Origin: Citrobacter koseri
Lineage (GTDB): Bacteria; Pseudomonadota; Gammaproteobacteria; Enterobacterales; Enterobacteriaceae
DNA: 64,000 nucleotides
Direction: 5' to 3'
Assembly (NCBI GenBank): GCA_900446925.1
Contig: UAVY01000009.1
Location: 1-64,000 of the forward strand
Positions 47,082 through 62,441 of the stretch are shown in pieces. The notes beneath the pieces were generated by a model. It was not told the DNA's origin. It did not search any database and saw nothing but the letters and a program-made list of their open reading frames with translations. How positions within the stretch are numbered: the first letter of the stretch is position 1; each line of letters opens with the position of its first letter. The position numbers and the translations under genes were made by a program.

Positions 47082-50000
47082 TTACGCCGCCGCGTTTTCT
47101 TCCAGTTGCGTCATAAACTGGCGCACCCAGTCCATACGCGTTTTACGCTCCGCCAGATCCTGAATAAACTTCAGGCGTGTCGGGCCGTCGAGGCGGAAGT
47201 GCTGCGGTTGTTTTTGCAACAGACCAATCAGCCAGGTTGGGTTAACGTGATTTTTCTCGGCAAACTCGATCGTACCGCCTTTCTCGTTGCCTTCCAGTTT
47301 TCGAATGCCCAGCTTCTGTGCCTGTTGGCGCAGACGCGCGATATCCAGCAGATTGCGCGCCGGGTCAGGCAGCAGGCCGAAACGGTCGATCAGCTCTACC
47401 TTGAGCTCCTCCAGCTCGTTTTCGTTTTTCGCACTGGCAATGCGTTTATAGAACGACAGACGCGTATTCACATCCGGGATAAAATCATCCGGCAGCAGCG
47501 ACGGCATACGCAGTTCGACTTCCGTCTGCTGGCTGGTGAGGTCTTCCAGCGACGGCTCACGTCCGGCTTTCAGCGCATCCACGGCGTTCTCCAGCAGCTC
47601 CATATACAGCGAGAAGCCGATGGTCTCCATCTGCCCGCTCTGATCTTCGCCAAGCAGCTCGCCAGCGCCGCGAATTTCGAGGTCGTGGGTCGCCAGCGCA
47701 AAACCGGCGCCCAAATCTTCCAGCGAGGCAATGGCTTCCAGACGTTTTTGCGCGTCGGTCGTCATTGCTTTTGGATGCGGCGTCAGCAGCCAGGCATACG
47801 CCTGATGGTGCGAACGTCCAACGCGGCCACGTAGCTGGTGTAGCTGCGCCAGGCCGAAATGGTCAGCGCGCTCAATGATGATCGTGTTCGCGGTTGGAAT
47901 ATCAATACCGGTTTCGATAATGGTGGTACACACCAGAACGTTAAAGCGCTGGTGGTGGAAGTCGTTCATAACACGCTCAAGTTCGCGCTCGCGCATCTGC
48001 CCGTGACCAATCGCGATGCGGGCTTCCGGCACCAGTTCCGCCAGTCGGTCCGCGGCTTTCTGGATATTCTCCACGTCGTTATACAGATAATACACCTGGC
48101 CGCCGCGCAGAACTTCACGCAGGATAGCCTCGCGCACTACCAGGTTGTCATATTCGCGGACGAAGGTTTTTACCGCCAGACGACGGGCGGGCGGTGTGGC
48201 AATGATCGACAGATCGCGCATACCGCTCATCGCCATGTTGAGCGTACGAGGGATTGGCGTTGCCGTCAGCGTCAGAATATCAACGTCGGCGCGCATTGCC
48301 TTGATGCGCTCTTTATGCCGCACGCCGAAACGGTGCTCTTCATCGACAATCAGCAAGCCCAAATCTTTTAATTTCACATCGCTTTGCAGCAGCTTATGAG
48401 TGCCGATCAGAATGTCGATTTTCCCCTCAGCGACCTGCTCAAGGATCTGCGCTTGCTCTTTGGCGCTACGGAAACGGGAGAGCATTTCGATGCGCACCGG
48501 CCAGTTGGCGAAGCGGTCGCGGAAGTTATCGAAATGCTGTTGCGCCAGCAGGGTGGTAGGCACCAGCACCGCGACCTGTTTGTGGTTTTCCACCGCCAGG
48601 AACGCGGCGCGCATCGCCACTTCGGTTTTCCCGAAGCCGACGTCGCCGCACACCAGACGATCCATTGCCAGCGGTTGGCACATATCGCTCAGGACGGCGT
48701 TAATGGCCTGCGCCTGGTCTGGCGTGGTCTCGAACGGGAAGCTGTCGCAGAACAGTTGATACTGCTCGCGATCGTGCTTAAAGGCGAAACCTTCTTTTGC
48801 CGCGCGCTGGGCGTAAATATCCAGTAGCTCTGCCGCTACGTCGCGCACTTTCTCCGCTGCTTTCTGTCGGGCGCGAGACCAGGCGTCGCCGCCCAGTTTA
48901 TGCAGCGGCGCGTTCTCTTCGGCGCCTCCGGCATAGCGGCTGATGAGATGCAAAGATGACACCGGTACGTACAGTCTGGCGTCGTTGGCGTAGGTGAGCA
49001 TCAGGTACTCGCCCTTGATGCCGCCGGCTTCCAGCGTCGTCATACCCGCATAACGCCCCACACCATGCTCAAGGTGTACCACCGGCTGGCCAGGATGCAG
49101 CTCCGCCAGGTTGCGGATCAGCGTGTCGGGGTTAATCGTGCGGCGTGAGTCCTGACGGCGACGCGCAACGCGTTCACCAGCAAATCGCTCTCGCAAATAA
49201 GCGCCAGATTACGCTGCGTATCGATGAAACCATGCTCCGCAGCGCCAATCATCAGGTAACGTCCGGCGTCGAGCGCCTCATCCAGGCGCAAAATTCGTTT
49301 GGGGTGAAATTTTAATACGGGCGAGCAGTTCCCCGAGCGCTTCGCGGCGGCCTTCGCTTTCTACGGAGAAAATGACCGGCCCGTTGAAGGATTCAAGAAA
49401 TCTACGCAGCGCGTCCAGCGGCGCTTTTTGCTGCGCCTGTACCGCCAGATCCGGCAGTTTCTGGAAACCCAGATTGGTATTCGCCGCCTTACCTGGCAGA
49501 TGTTCGGTTTTTAACTGTATGCGGGGCCAGCGTTTGAGTTCGGAGAACAGCTCATCGACCCGCAGCCACAGGGATTCCGGCGGCAAAAGCGGGCGCATAG
49601 GATCGACGCCACGGTTTTCAAAACGCGCCAGGGTATCGGCCTGGAAGCGTTCAGCGCTGTTTTCCAGCGCGCCGGTATTCACCAGCAGCGTGTTCGCCGG
49701 GAAGTAGCTGAACAGAGGCGGCAGCGGCTCGTTGAAGAACAGCGGCTGCCAGTATTCGATCCCGGCAGGCAGCGTGCCTTTACTGACCTGCTGGTAAATA
49801 TGCTCGGCGTCGCGTTTAACTTCAAATGTGTCACGCCACTGGCTGCGGAACAGCTCGATGGCCGTTTTATCGGTCGGAAATTCATGCGCGGGCAGCAAAT
49901 TGATGGCGTCGACTTCTTCCAGCGTACGCTGGGTATCGGCATCAAACAGGCGCAAACTGTCGATTTCATCATCAAAAAAATCAAGACGATAGGGCTGTTC

Positions 50001-50528
50001 GCTGCCCATCGGAAACAGATCCAGCAGCGCGCCGCGAGTGGCGTATTCACCGTGTTCCATGACCTGATCAACATGGCGATAGCCCGCGCTATCCAGCTGT
50101 GCGCGCAGGGCGTCGCGCGACAAACGCTGACCCTTTTTCATCACCAGGGCGTGGCCGTGCAAATAACTGTGCGGGCAAACGCGCTGCATCAGCGTATTTA
50201 CCGGAACAATCAATACGCCGCGCTGCATTGACGGCAACTGGTAAAGCGTGGACAGGCGTGAAGAGATGATTTCCTGGTGTGGGGAAAAGCTGTCGTAAGG
50301 GAGCGTTTCCCAGTCCGCCAGATTCATCACCAGTTGGTCGGTGAACTGGCGAACTTCGTCATGCAGGCGCAGGGCGTTTTGCATGTCAGGTGCAATAAGC
50401 ACGATTGGGCCAGCATGGCGCTCGGCAATCTCCGCCAGCAGCGTGGCGCAGGCGGCGCCGGTAAGCTCGCCCAACTGGCGCTGATCGCCGGGTTTGGTTG
50501 GCAGAGTATAACGTTGTTGTTCAGGCAT
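47082..50528 (-). CDS. mfd: Mfd, transcription-repair coupling factor
   Basis: ATP-dependent translocase that removes stalled RNA polymerase and recruits UvrA. Start MPEQQRYTLPTKPGDQRQLG at 50528; the UvrB-like N-terminal module, RNA polymerase-interacting domain and RecG-like motor (GDVGFGKTEVAMRA Walker A, IVDEEHRFG DEXH box, GRVGRSHHQAYAWL) are all present. An extra base in 49298-49300 and a missing one at 49177/49178 cancel, leaving about 120 bases out of frame. Length 1148 residues, as in E. coli. Confidence 0.97.
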
Positions 50529-50657
50529 AGTGGTTGCAGGATCTCTATTGGGTATACACCACACTATGGGGGCATATCACTGATAAGCAATGCTCTTTAT
50601 TATCCGTGATCGTTTCTCTTTAGCAAATTGATTCGCCCCCGGGAGGGGGCGAAAAGA

Positions 50658-51731
50658 TTAACGCGAATAGCTGGTAACGGCAGGGAGTGAAGGCGGAGAG
50701 AAGAAGAGATCGGCAAACAGGCGTTGCGAAATTTTTCGGACGGTAAGGCCCGTCAGCGTGCAAATCAGCAGACTGGCAAAGGGGTAAACCAACAGCAGAG
50801 CAAACTCAAGCTGCGGCGACCATGCCGCGCCGTTGATTTTCGGAATCAACGTTAAGCTGAACGCTTCGACCAGGATACGGTGGGTTGTATAGATAGCAAT
50901 AGTGTTTGAGCCGATGACATTCAGCAGGCTGGAAGAACGCATGCCGAAGCGCTGCTCATACTGATAGAAAAGCTTCATGATCAGCACAATCGACACCAGT
51001 GAGAGCAGCAGGGATACATTAGCCAGCCAGGCGATGACGGCGAGCAGCGCAATGCCCGCAAACGCGATAGCATAACGACGCAGTGGGACATGCTTAATCC
51101 ACTCCATCAGCGTGGCGCCAAACCAGGCGCCGAGGCTGTAGTAAGGCAGGTTGCGGATCACGCTGTTCATTCCCCACCACGGCGTCGGCACGAAGTTTAT
51201 CGTCACGCTCAGCAGTACAAACAGTACGAACAGTGGTTTTGCCCATTGGCTGAAGACTTTACACAGCACAAAATAGACAACCAGCGCATACAGATACCAG
51301 AGGCTGGTGCTGGCCGTCAGCATTCCGTGAATAAACTCGCCGACGGACCCGGGCATAAGCGGCGTTGGAGGCATTGTTGATGTCGCGTTCGGGCGCCAGC
51401 CAGTGGTTGAGCCAGCTAAGCGCCAGCCATTGCGCCACTCCCCAGAGCGCCAGTACCCAGACAATGCTCCAGATCCGTTTATCAATACAGGTTCCCCAGG
51501 GCACGCTGTCAATATAGCGGCGGATCAGATACCCGGAAATAAAGAAAAACACCGGCATGCGAAACGGCGCCAGATAGAGGTTAAAGTAGATCCAGCATTT
51601 CGTCAGGATCTCCGATAACGGATACTGGAAAGCGGTCAGGTGGGATAGAACGTAATCACAGAGTGATAAATGACCACCAGGCAGATGCATAACCCTTTGA
51701 TTTGGTTGATCCACAATTCTTTTTGTTTCAT
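50658..51731 (-). CDS. ycfT: YcfT, acyltransferase-3-family inner-membrane protein
   Basis: Multi-spanning protein of the acyltransferase 3 family; substrate unknown. Start MKQKELWINQIKGLCICLVV at 51731. The family-like N-terminal VVIYHSVITFYPHL and FRMPVFFFISGYLIRRYIDS are seen. A missing base at 51642-51644 and an extra one at 51351-51353 cancel. Length 357 residues, as in E. coli. Located between mfd and lolC on the opposite strand to lolC. Confidence 0.92.
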
Positions 51732-51803
51732 CAGGACGGCGTACTCGTGTTATTCAACATAGCCTGTGATCCTGCGGGCGGGGATCGGTGTTGTAATGCG
51801 TAA

Positions 51804-55130
<3,327 letters not shown>

Positions 55131-55162
55131 TCGCAGTACATAAGAACAAGGAGCGGTGCGTG

Positions 55163-56077
55163 ATGTATTACGGGTTTGACATTGGCGGGACAAAAATTGC
55201 CTTAGGCGTGTTTGATAACGAGCGACGTTTGCGCTGGGAAAAACGCGTACCGACGCCACGCGAAGGCTATGAGGCTTTTTTAACGGCGGTCTGCGATCTG
55301 GTGGCGGAAGCCGACCAGCGGTTTGACGTAAAAGGTTCCGTGGGCATTGGTATTCCAGGGATGCCGGAAACGGAAGACGGAACGCTGTATGCCGCCAATG
55401 TTCCGGCCGCCAGCGGTAAACCGCTCCGCGCCGATCTCAGCGCCCGGCTGGATCGTGATGTTCGCCTGGATAACGACGCGAACTGCTTTGCACTGTCGGA
55501 AGCCTGGGGATGATGAGTTCACGCAGTATCCGCTGGTCATGGGGCTTATCCTCGGGACGGGCGTAGGCGGCGGACTGGTGCTCAACGGTAAGCCGATCAC
55601 CGGTCGCAGCTATATTACCGGCGAGTTTGGTCATATGCGTTTGCCTGTCGATGCGCTCACCCTGATGGGGTTCGATTTTCCTCTGCGTCGCTGCGGCTGC
55701 GGTCAACTGGGCTGCATCGAAAATTATCTTTCCGGCCGCGGGTTTGCGTGGCTGTATCAGCATTACTATCATCAACCTCTACAGGCGCCGGAGATTATTG
55801 CTTTGTGGGAGCAAGGTGATGAACGCGCGCGTGCGCATGTTGAACGTTACCTGGATTTACTGGCGGTCTGCCTGGGGAATATCCTCACGATCGTCGATCC
55901 CGATCTGGTGGTGATTGGGGGAGGATTATCAAACTTCACTGCTATAACAACGCAACTGGCAGACAGGTTGCCACGTCATCTCCTTCCTGTTGCTCGTGTA
56001 CCGCGTATTGAACGGGCGCGACACGGTGATGCGGGCGGGATGCGCCGGCGCTGCCCTTCTTACATCTTACCGATTAA
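55163..56077 (+). CDS. nagK: NagK, N-acetylglucosamine kinase
   Basis: ROK-family kinase that salvages GlcNAc released in wall recycling. ATG 55163 follows [26 protein letters not shown] is the ATP loop. The zinc motif [15 protein letters not shown] is seen. Three extra bases: G in 55506-55509 (EAWDDEF), C at 56045/56046 and C in 56054-56056 near the end (GMRGAAFLHLTD). Corrected length is 303 residues, as in E. coli. It lies near nagZ, which supplies related substrates. Confidence 0.95.
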
Positions 56078-56092
56078 TCAAAAGAGGTTGTT

Positions 56093-56917
56093 ATGCAGTC
56101 GCGTCGGGCTCATCGATTAAGCCGTTTTCGTAAAAACAAACGCCATTTGCGTGAACGCCTGCGTCAGCGAATCTTTTTTCAGAGACAGAGTGGTGCCGGA
56201 AATGATGGAAAAACCAAGAGTATTAGTTCTTACTGGAGCGGGAATCTCTGCCGAATCCGGCATTCGTACATTTCGCGCCGCTGATGGTCTCTGGGAAGAG
56301 CATCGGGTAGAGGATGTGGCGACCCCGGAAGGGTTTGCCCGCGATCCAGAACTGGTTCAGTCATTTTTACAACGCCCGCCGTCAGCAGTTGCAGCGGCCT
56401 GAGATTCAGCCCAACCCGGCGCATGTTGCGCTGGCAAAACTGGAAGAGGCGCTGGGCGATCGTTTCCTGCTGGTGACGCAAAATATCGATAATCTGCATG
56501 AACGCGCGGGCAACAAGAATATCATTCACATGCACGGCGAGCTGTTGAAAGTGCGCTGCTCCCAGAGCGGGCAAATTCTGGACTGGACGGGCGATGTGAC
56601 CTCAGACGATAAGTGCCATTGCTGCCAGTTCCCGGCTTCGCTTCGCCCGCACGTCGTGTGGTTTGGTGAAATGCCGCTTGGCATGGATGAGATCTATATG
56701 GCGCTGGCGATGGCGGATGTGTTTATCGCTATCGGAACATCCGGGCATGTTTATCCGGCGGCCGGGTTTGTGCATGAGGCCCGCCTGCACGGCGCGCATA
56801 CGGTCGAGCTAAATCTTGAACCAAGCCAGGTCGGCAGCGAGTTTTGAAGAGAAATATTATGGCCCGGCAAGCCAGGTCGTACCGGCATTTATTGAGAAAT
56901 TATTGAAAGGACTGTGA
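56093..56917 (+). CDS. cobB: CobB, sirtuin protein deacylase (long form)
   Basis: NAD-dependent lysine deacetylase/desuccinylase that activates acetyl-CoA synthetase. The long-form start at 56093 ([20 protein letters not shown]) adds a basic segment; ATGs at 56202 and 56205 are the short-form starts ([20 protein letters not shown]). Conserved motifs are [36 protein letters not shown] and CHCC (zinc). Three extra T: in 56174-56179, 56364-56368 and 56842-56845. Corrected length is 273 residues, as in Salmonella. Confidence 0.95.
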
Positions 56918-56923
56918 TTTTTT

Positions 56924-57000
56924 TGCCGGATGGCGGCGAATGCCTTATCCGGCCTACGGTTCGCATTTGTCCAGGCCCGATAAGCGCAGCGCTATCGGGC
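56924..57000 (+). repeat. REP pair (BIME) between cobB and potD
   Basis: TTGCCGGATGGCGGCG...CCTTATCCGGCCTACGG is followed by GGCCCGATAAGCGCAGCG and CTATCGGGC, a second, smaller palindrome, between the convergent genes. Confidence 0.82.
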
Positions 57001-57005
57001 ATTTT

Positions 57006-58070
57006 TTACAACGCTGAATTAGCGTCCGCTTTCAGCTTCTGATAATACTCTTCATAGATAGCACTGGGCGGAACCCACGTCGTTCTGCCATTCCCCTTTA
57101 TTGATGGTGTCGGCATCAGGGTAGAGTGATTTATCATTTGCCACTTCAGGACTTAACAGCTTACGTGCGGCCAGGTTCGGCGTCGGATAACCGATGGTTT
57201 CCGCCACTTCTTTCGCCACATCCGGGCGCACAGGAAGTTGATCAGCTTCAGCGCGCCTTCTTTGTTTTTGGCGTTTGCCGGAATAGAAAGGCTGTCCATC
57301 CAGAAAATACCGCCTCTTTCGGGCCAGATAACCTCAAGCGGCGTCCCCGCCCTGACGTGCAACGTACGCAGAACCGTTCCACACCATCCCCAGGTTGACT
57401 TCGCCTTCCATATACGGGTTAGCCGGGGTTGTCGGAGTTGAACGCCGCCACGTTTGGCATCAGTTTTTTCAGTTTCGTTATACGCCGCTTCAATCTCTTT
57501 AGGATCGGTGGTGTTGCCGGAGTAACCCAGCTTACGCAGCGCCATCTGGAACACTTCACGCGCATCGTCAGTCAGCAGCAGACTGCCTTTATACTCAGGC
57601 TTCCACAGGTCTGCCCAACTGGTGACGGTTTTTGGGTCAATTTCGTCGCTGTTAACGCCAATTGCCGTTGCGCCCCAGATATACGGGGATGGAGTAGTCG
57701 TTATTCGGGTCAAACGGTTTGGTTGAGCATTTCAGGATCGAGGTTGTGGAAGTTGGTTAACTTCGTTTTGTCGATCTTCTGGATCATGCCCTCTTTACGC
57801 ATTTTATCGACGTAATAGGTGGAAGGCACCACCAGGTCGTAGGCGCCGTCTTTATACGTTTTCAGCTTGGCATACATGGTTTCATTCGACTCGTAGGTCG
57901 AATAGATAACCTTAATGCCCGTCTCTTTAGTGAACTGTTCCAGTAGTCCTGGTGGAACATACTCGGTCCAGTTGTAGAAATAGAGCGTGTTGTTGTCATC
58001 AGCGTGAGCGGCGCTCATGCCCAGTGCCAGGAGCACCCGCCGCGAGCAGGTGGCGTGACCATTTTTTCAT
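57006..58070 (-). CDS. potD: PotD, spermidine/putrescine-binding protein
   Basis: Periplasmic polyamine-binding subunit of PotABCD. Starts [20 protein letters not shown], a signal peptide, then [20 protein letters not shown]. Eight single-base changes: extra at 58030/58031, 57721/57722, 57685-57688, 57473-57475, 57424-57427, 57350-57352 and 57065-57067; missing near 57231. Corrected length is 352 residues (E. coli 348); the extra is a short C-terminal tail (KADANSAL). The densest indel cluster in the window, but every segment aligns to PotD. Confidence 0.94.
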
Positions 58071-58094
58071 TTAACGTCCCCTGAATAGTGGGCC

Positions 58095-58879
58095 TCAACG
58101 GCCCTTGGTTTTATCACGAGCAATAAGCTGGCTTGGCGATGACCATAACCAGCGACCAGAACCAACAAAATCGGTTGCCAGCGCGTTAACTTCCGGCGAA
58201 ACGCCGACTTTTACCATTGAGTAAATTTTCAATGGCAGAATCTCATAGCCAGGCCCGGTGACGAATGACGAAACCACCACGTCATCCATCGACAGGGTGA
58301 AACTGAGCAACCAGCCAGCCGCGACCGCAGGCATTGCCAGCGGCAGAATGATCTTACGCAAAATCGTGACTTCACTGGCTCCCAGGTCTTTTGCCGCTTC
58401 CAGCATCCGCACGTCAAACCCTTTCAGGCGCGAGTAAACGGTAACGACCACGAAGGGCAGGCAAAAGGTGATATGCGAAAACAGCAACGACCAGAAGCCC
58501 AACTGGATGCCGAGCAACATAAACAGCACCAGCAGTGAAATCGCCATTACAATATCCGGCGACATCATGACAACAAACAGCATGCCGCTGACAAACGGTT
58601 TACCGCGAAAACGATAGGCGATACAGCGCCACTGCCGTTAGCGAGCCGATGATCGTGGCAAAGGTGGCCGAGAACACCGCCATCGTCAGCGAGTGCTGTG
58701 CCGCCTGCAACAGGCTGTCGTTATTCATCAGCAGGCTGTACCAGTTGGTGGTAAAGCCCTGCCAGTTGATGCCAAAGCGCGAACTGTTAAAGGAATTCAC
58801 AATCAAGATGATGATTGGAATATACAGGTACGCGTAGATAGGCGGTCATAAAACCGCCACGAAGCAGTCGACCGATCAT
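58095..58879 (-). CDS. potC: PotC, spermidine/putrescine permease subunit
   Basis: Inner-membrane permease of PotABCD. Start ATG 58879 overlaps the potB stop; [13 protein letters not shown] then several helices and the ABC EAA loop (EAAKDLGASEVTILRKIILP). Five extra bases: near 58840, at 58618/58619, in 58167-58170, at 58156/58157 and 58133/58134. The last three sum to a codon. Corrected length is 259 residues, near the E. coli 264. Confidence 0.93.
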
Positions 58880-59734
58880 TCGAGTTCCACCTTCTTATTC
58901 AGCAGCCGCGATGCGCGCCCAGTAAACCAGCAGCATCAGGCCCATCACAATCGTCAGCGTAATGCTGGTGGCTGCGCCAAACGGCCAGTCGCGAATGTTC
59001 AGGAACTGAACCTTAATAACGTTACCAATCAGCAGGTTCTTTGCTCCACCCATCAGGTCAGAGACATAGAACAGCCCCATCGCCGGCAGCATCACCAGTA
59101 GACACCCGGCGATGATCCCCGGCATGGTCAGTGGAATAATAATGCGAATAAAGGTCTGCAATTTACTGGCGCCCAGATCGCGGGCGGCCTCCAGCAGCGG
59201 CTTATCCAGTTTTTCAATGCTGGAGTAGAGCGGCATCACCATAAACGGCAGCAGGATATAGACCAGACCGATAATGACCGCGCCCGGCGTGAACATGATG
59301 CGGATCGGGGTGTCAATCACACCCAGCCACAGCAGGAACTCGTTGAGATAGCCCTTGGTGCTGAGAAAAATTTTCAGGCCGTAAATACGGATCAGCGAGT
59401 TAGTCCAGAACGGCACGATCAGCAAAAACAGCAGCAGCGGACGCACTTTTTCCGGCAGTTTCGCCAGAAACCAGGCAAAGGGATAGCCGAGCACCAGGCA
59501 GGCGAAGGTGGCGATGAGCGCCATATTGAGGGAATGCAGCAATACCTCAAAATAGAGCGGATCGAGCAAACGAGCGTAGTTATCCAGCGTAAAGACCATT
59601 TTGACGAAGTTCGCGTCATCACGGGTCAAAAAGCTGGTACCAATAATCATCAGGTTGGGCAGAAAGACAAACAACACAAGCCAACCAACGACAGTGACAA
59701 TCACCACATTCTGGAATTTACTTGTGTTCTTCAT
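58876..59734 (-). CDS. potB: PotB, spermidine/putrescine permease subunit
   Basis: Partner permease of PotC. Start [20 protein letters not shown] at 59734; six helices and the EAA loop [20 protein letters not shown]. One extra base in 58918-58920 falls at the end, changing [15 protein letters not shown] into an early stop. Corrected length is 285 residues. Its start overlaps the potA end by 17 bases. Confidence 0.94.
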
Positions 59735-60855
59735 CAGCCAGTACGACCTCCCAGCTTTCTACCCAATTAATGGCCATTTTTTGGTCGAGAGAGTGGTCGA
59801 AGTCAGGATCGTCTTCATTGAAGAATTCGCTGACCATCACCATTTTGCCATTTTCCAGTTCGACGACGGATTCCAGCGTCATACCTTTGTAGTTGCGCTC
59901 GCGCACGTAGCCAATGAGACCTTCAATGTGGTTATCATCGTTAATTTCATCAACGCGCAGATCTTCCGGGCGTAACAGTACGTTCAGTTTCTGACCAGGA
60001 ACGACGGCAAAGTTAACATAAATATTGCACTCGCGTCCTTCTACATTGGCGCGTACGCGTTGTTCGTCCAGACGTTCAATTACCGTGGCGTTAAACATGT
60101 TGATTTCGCCAATGAATCCGGCGACGAACAGGTTTTTCGGCTCCTCATAGATTTCTCGCGGCGTGCCGTCCTGCTCAATAATGCCGTCGCGCATCACCAC
60201 GATACGGTCAGACATGGTCAGCGCTTCTTCCTGATCGTGCGTAACGAACACAAAAGTGATGCCCAGCTTACGCTGCAACGCTTTCAGTTCGTTCTGCATC
60301 TGCTTTCGCAGCTTGTAATCCAGCGCGGAGAGGGATTCATCCAGCAGCAATAAACGCGGTTTATTGACGACGGCGCGGGCGATGGCCACACGCTGCTGCT
60401 GCCGCCGGAAAGCTGATGCGGCTTTCGCTGCGCAAACTCTTCCAGTTGCACCATACGCAGAGCGTCGGGTGACGCGAGGGGTAATCTCGGCGGCGGGGGT
60501 TTTCTGCATGCGTAAACCGAAAGCCACATTTTCAAATACGGTCATGTGGGGGAATAACGCATAGCTTTGAAAGACGGTGTTCACATAGCGGTGTTCCGCT
60601 GGAACGTCGGTGATGTCCTGGTTATCCAACATGATATGACCGGCATCAACATTTTCCAGACCGGCAATCAGGCGCAGAACGGTTGTTTTTACCGCAGCCA
60701 GAGGGGCCAAGCAGCGTGAGGAATTCGCCGTTATTGATGGTCAGATTCAGATTAGAAATGACCTCTTTTCCGTCGAAGCTTTTGCGAATTCCCGCCAGTT
60801 GTACCAGCGGTGAAAGCGAACGCGGTTGTTTATTCAATTTTTTACTCTGTCCCAT
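59718..60855 (-). CDS. potA: PotA, spermidine/putrescine ABC ATPase
   Basis: Energises polyamine import by PotABCD. Start [20 protein letters not shown] at 60855. Walker A is GPSGCGKTT, the signature [14 protein letters not shown], Walker [13 protein letters not shown]; a C-terminal TOBE-type domain follows ([20 protein letters not shown]). Single-base changes: extra A in 60686-60690, extra C in 60467-60469, missing C near 60401. Corrected length is 378 residues, as in E. coli. First gene of the operon. Confidence 0.95.
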
Positions 60856-61036
60856 GTAGACGCAACGGATGGCTGACCGATGCGGGGTTTGTGGTTAACC
60901 ACCTTGGTGACTCTTAATGAGGGCGGTCATTCTACGGCAAACCGCTAAAATCGCCAATCCTTGTTGCGAATTACTGGCTTAGCTTTATAGTCAGAAAAAG
61001 TGTCTACGCGAAATATTCTCGTTTGCAGGGATAAAA

Positions 61037-61050
61037 GTGACCTGACGCAA
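61037..61050 (+). promoter_or_regulatory. Weak FNR-like site upstream of pepT
   Basis: GTGAC-CTGA-CGCAA matches the FNR dyad TTGAT-N4-ATCAA at six of ten positions. pepT is anaerobically induced through FNR in Salmonella, which is why I note it; the sequence match alone is weak. The potA/pepT gap (60856-61105) shows no gene. Confidence 0.3.
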
Positions 61051-61105
61051 TATTTGTCTTTTCTTGCTTATTAATAATGTTGTCACGAAAAGTGAGGGTG
61101 ACTGC

Positions 61106-62332
61106 ATGGATAAACTACTTGAGCGTTTTTTACACTACGTGTCGCTGGATACCAATCAAAGGCGGGCGTACGGCAAGTGCCCAGCACTGAGGGCCAGTGG
61201 AAATTATTACATTTGCTCAAACAACAGCTCGAAGAAATGGGGCTGGTGAACGTCACGTTAAGTGACAAAGGGACCGTCATGGCGACGCTGCCAGCCAACG
61301 TTGCTGGCGATATTCCCGCGATTGGTTTTATCTCTCATGTGGATACCTCACCTGATTTCAGCGGTAAAAATGTGAATCCGCAGATTGTGGAAAACTACCG
61401 TGGTGGCGATATTGCGCTAGGGATCGGCGATGAGGTGCTGTCGCCGGTGATGTTCCCGGTTCTGCATCAACTGCTGGGGCAGACGCTGATCACCACTGAC
61501 GGGAAAACGCTGCTGGGTGCTGACGACAAAGCGGGCGTGGCGGAAATCATGACCGCGCTGGCGGTACTGAAACAGAAAGACATTCCGCACGGTGATATTC
61601 GCGTGGCCTTTACGCCGGATGAAGAGGTCGGGAAAGGGGCAAAACATTTTGACGTTGAGGCTTTCGGCGCGCAGTGGGCTTATACCGTTGATGGCGGCGG
61701 CGTAGGGGAACTGGAGTTTGAAAACTTCAATGCGGCCTCCGTGAATATCAAAATCGTGGGCCAATAACGTACACCCCGGTACGGCGAAGGGCGTGATGGT
61801 GAATGCGCTGTCGCTGGCGGCGCGTATTCATGCCGAGGTTCCGGCGGATGAGAGCCCGGAGACGACCGAAGGCTATGAAGGCTTCTACCATCTGGCGAGT
61901 ATGAAAGGCACCGTTGATCGTGCGGATATGCACTACATCATTCGCGATTTCGACCGCAAACAGTTTGAAGCCCGCAAGCGCAAAATGATGGAGATCGCTA
62001 AAAAGGTCGGGAAGGGGCTGCACCCGGACTGCTACATCGAGCTGGTGATCGAAGACAGCTATTACAATATGCGTGAGAAAGTGGTCGAACACCCACATAT
62101 TCTCGATATTGCACAACAGGCAATGCGTGACTGCGATATTGTGCCGGATATGAAGCCGATTCGTGGCGGCACTGACGGCGCCCAGCTTTCGTTTATGGGC
62201 TTACCGTGCCCGAACCTCTTTACCGGCGGCTATAACTATCATGGCAAGCATGAGTTTGTGACGCTGGAAGGGATGGAGAAAGCGGTGCAGGTGATTGTGC
62301 GTATTGCGGAGCTAACTGCGAAGCAGCAGTAA
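61106..62332 (+). CDS. pepT: PepT, tripeptidase T
   Basis: Zinc aminotripeptidase (M20 family) acting in the cytoplasm. Metal and catalytic motifs: [40 protein letters not shown], and [16 protein letters not shown] missing C at 61152/61153 ([13 protein letters not shown]) and an extra C at 61761/61762 ([12 protein letters not shown]) cancel. Length 408 residues. ATG 61106 follows GTGAGGGTG. Divergent from potA. Confidence 0.96.
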
Positions 62333-62351
62333 TGGTGTCGTGGTGTAATGG

Positions 62352-62425
62352 CGCCGGATGGCGCTTCGCTTATCAGGCCTACCGTTCGTAGGCCTGATAA
62401 AACGTGTTAGCGTTGCCATCAGGCT
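62352..62425 (+). repeat. REP pair (BIME) between pepT and roxA
   Basis: GCCGGATGGCGCTTCGC...TTATCAGGCCTAC is followed by CGTAGGCCTGATAAAACG...TTGCCATCAGGC, between convergent 3' ends. Confidence 0.87.
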
Positions 62426-62441
62426 CAATCGCAATAACTTA

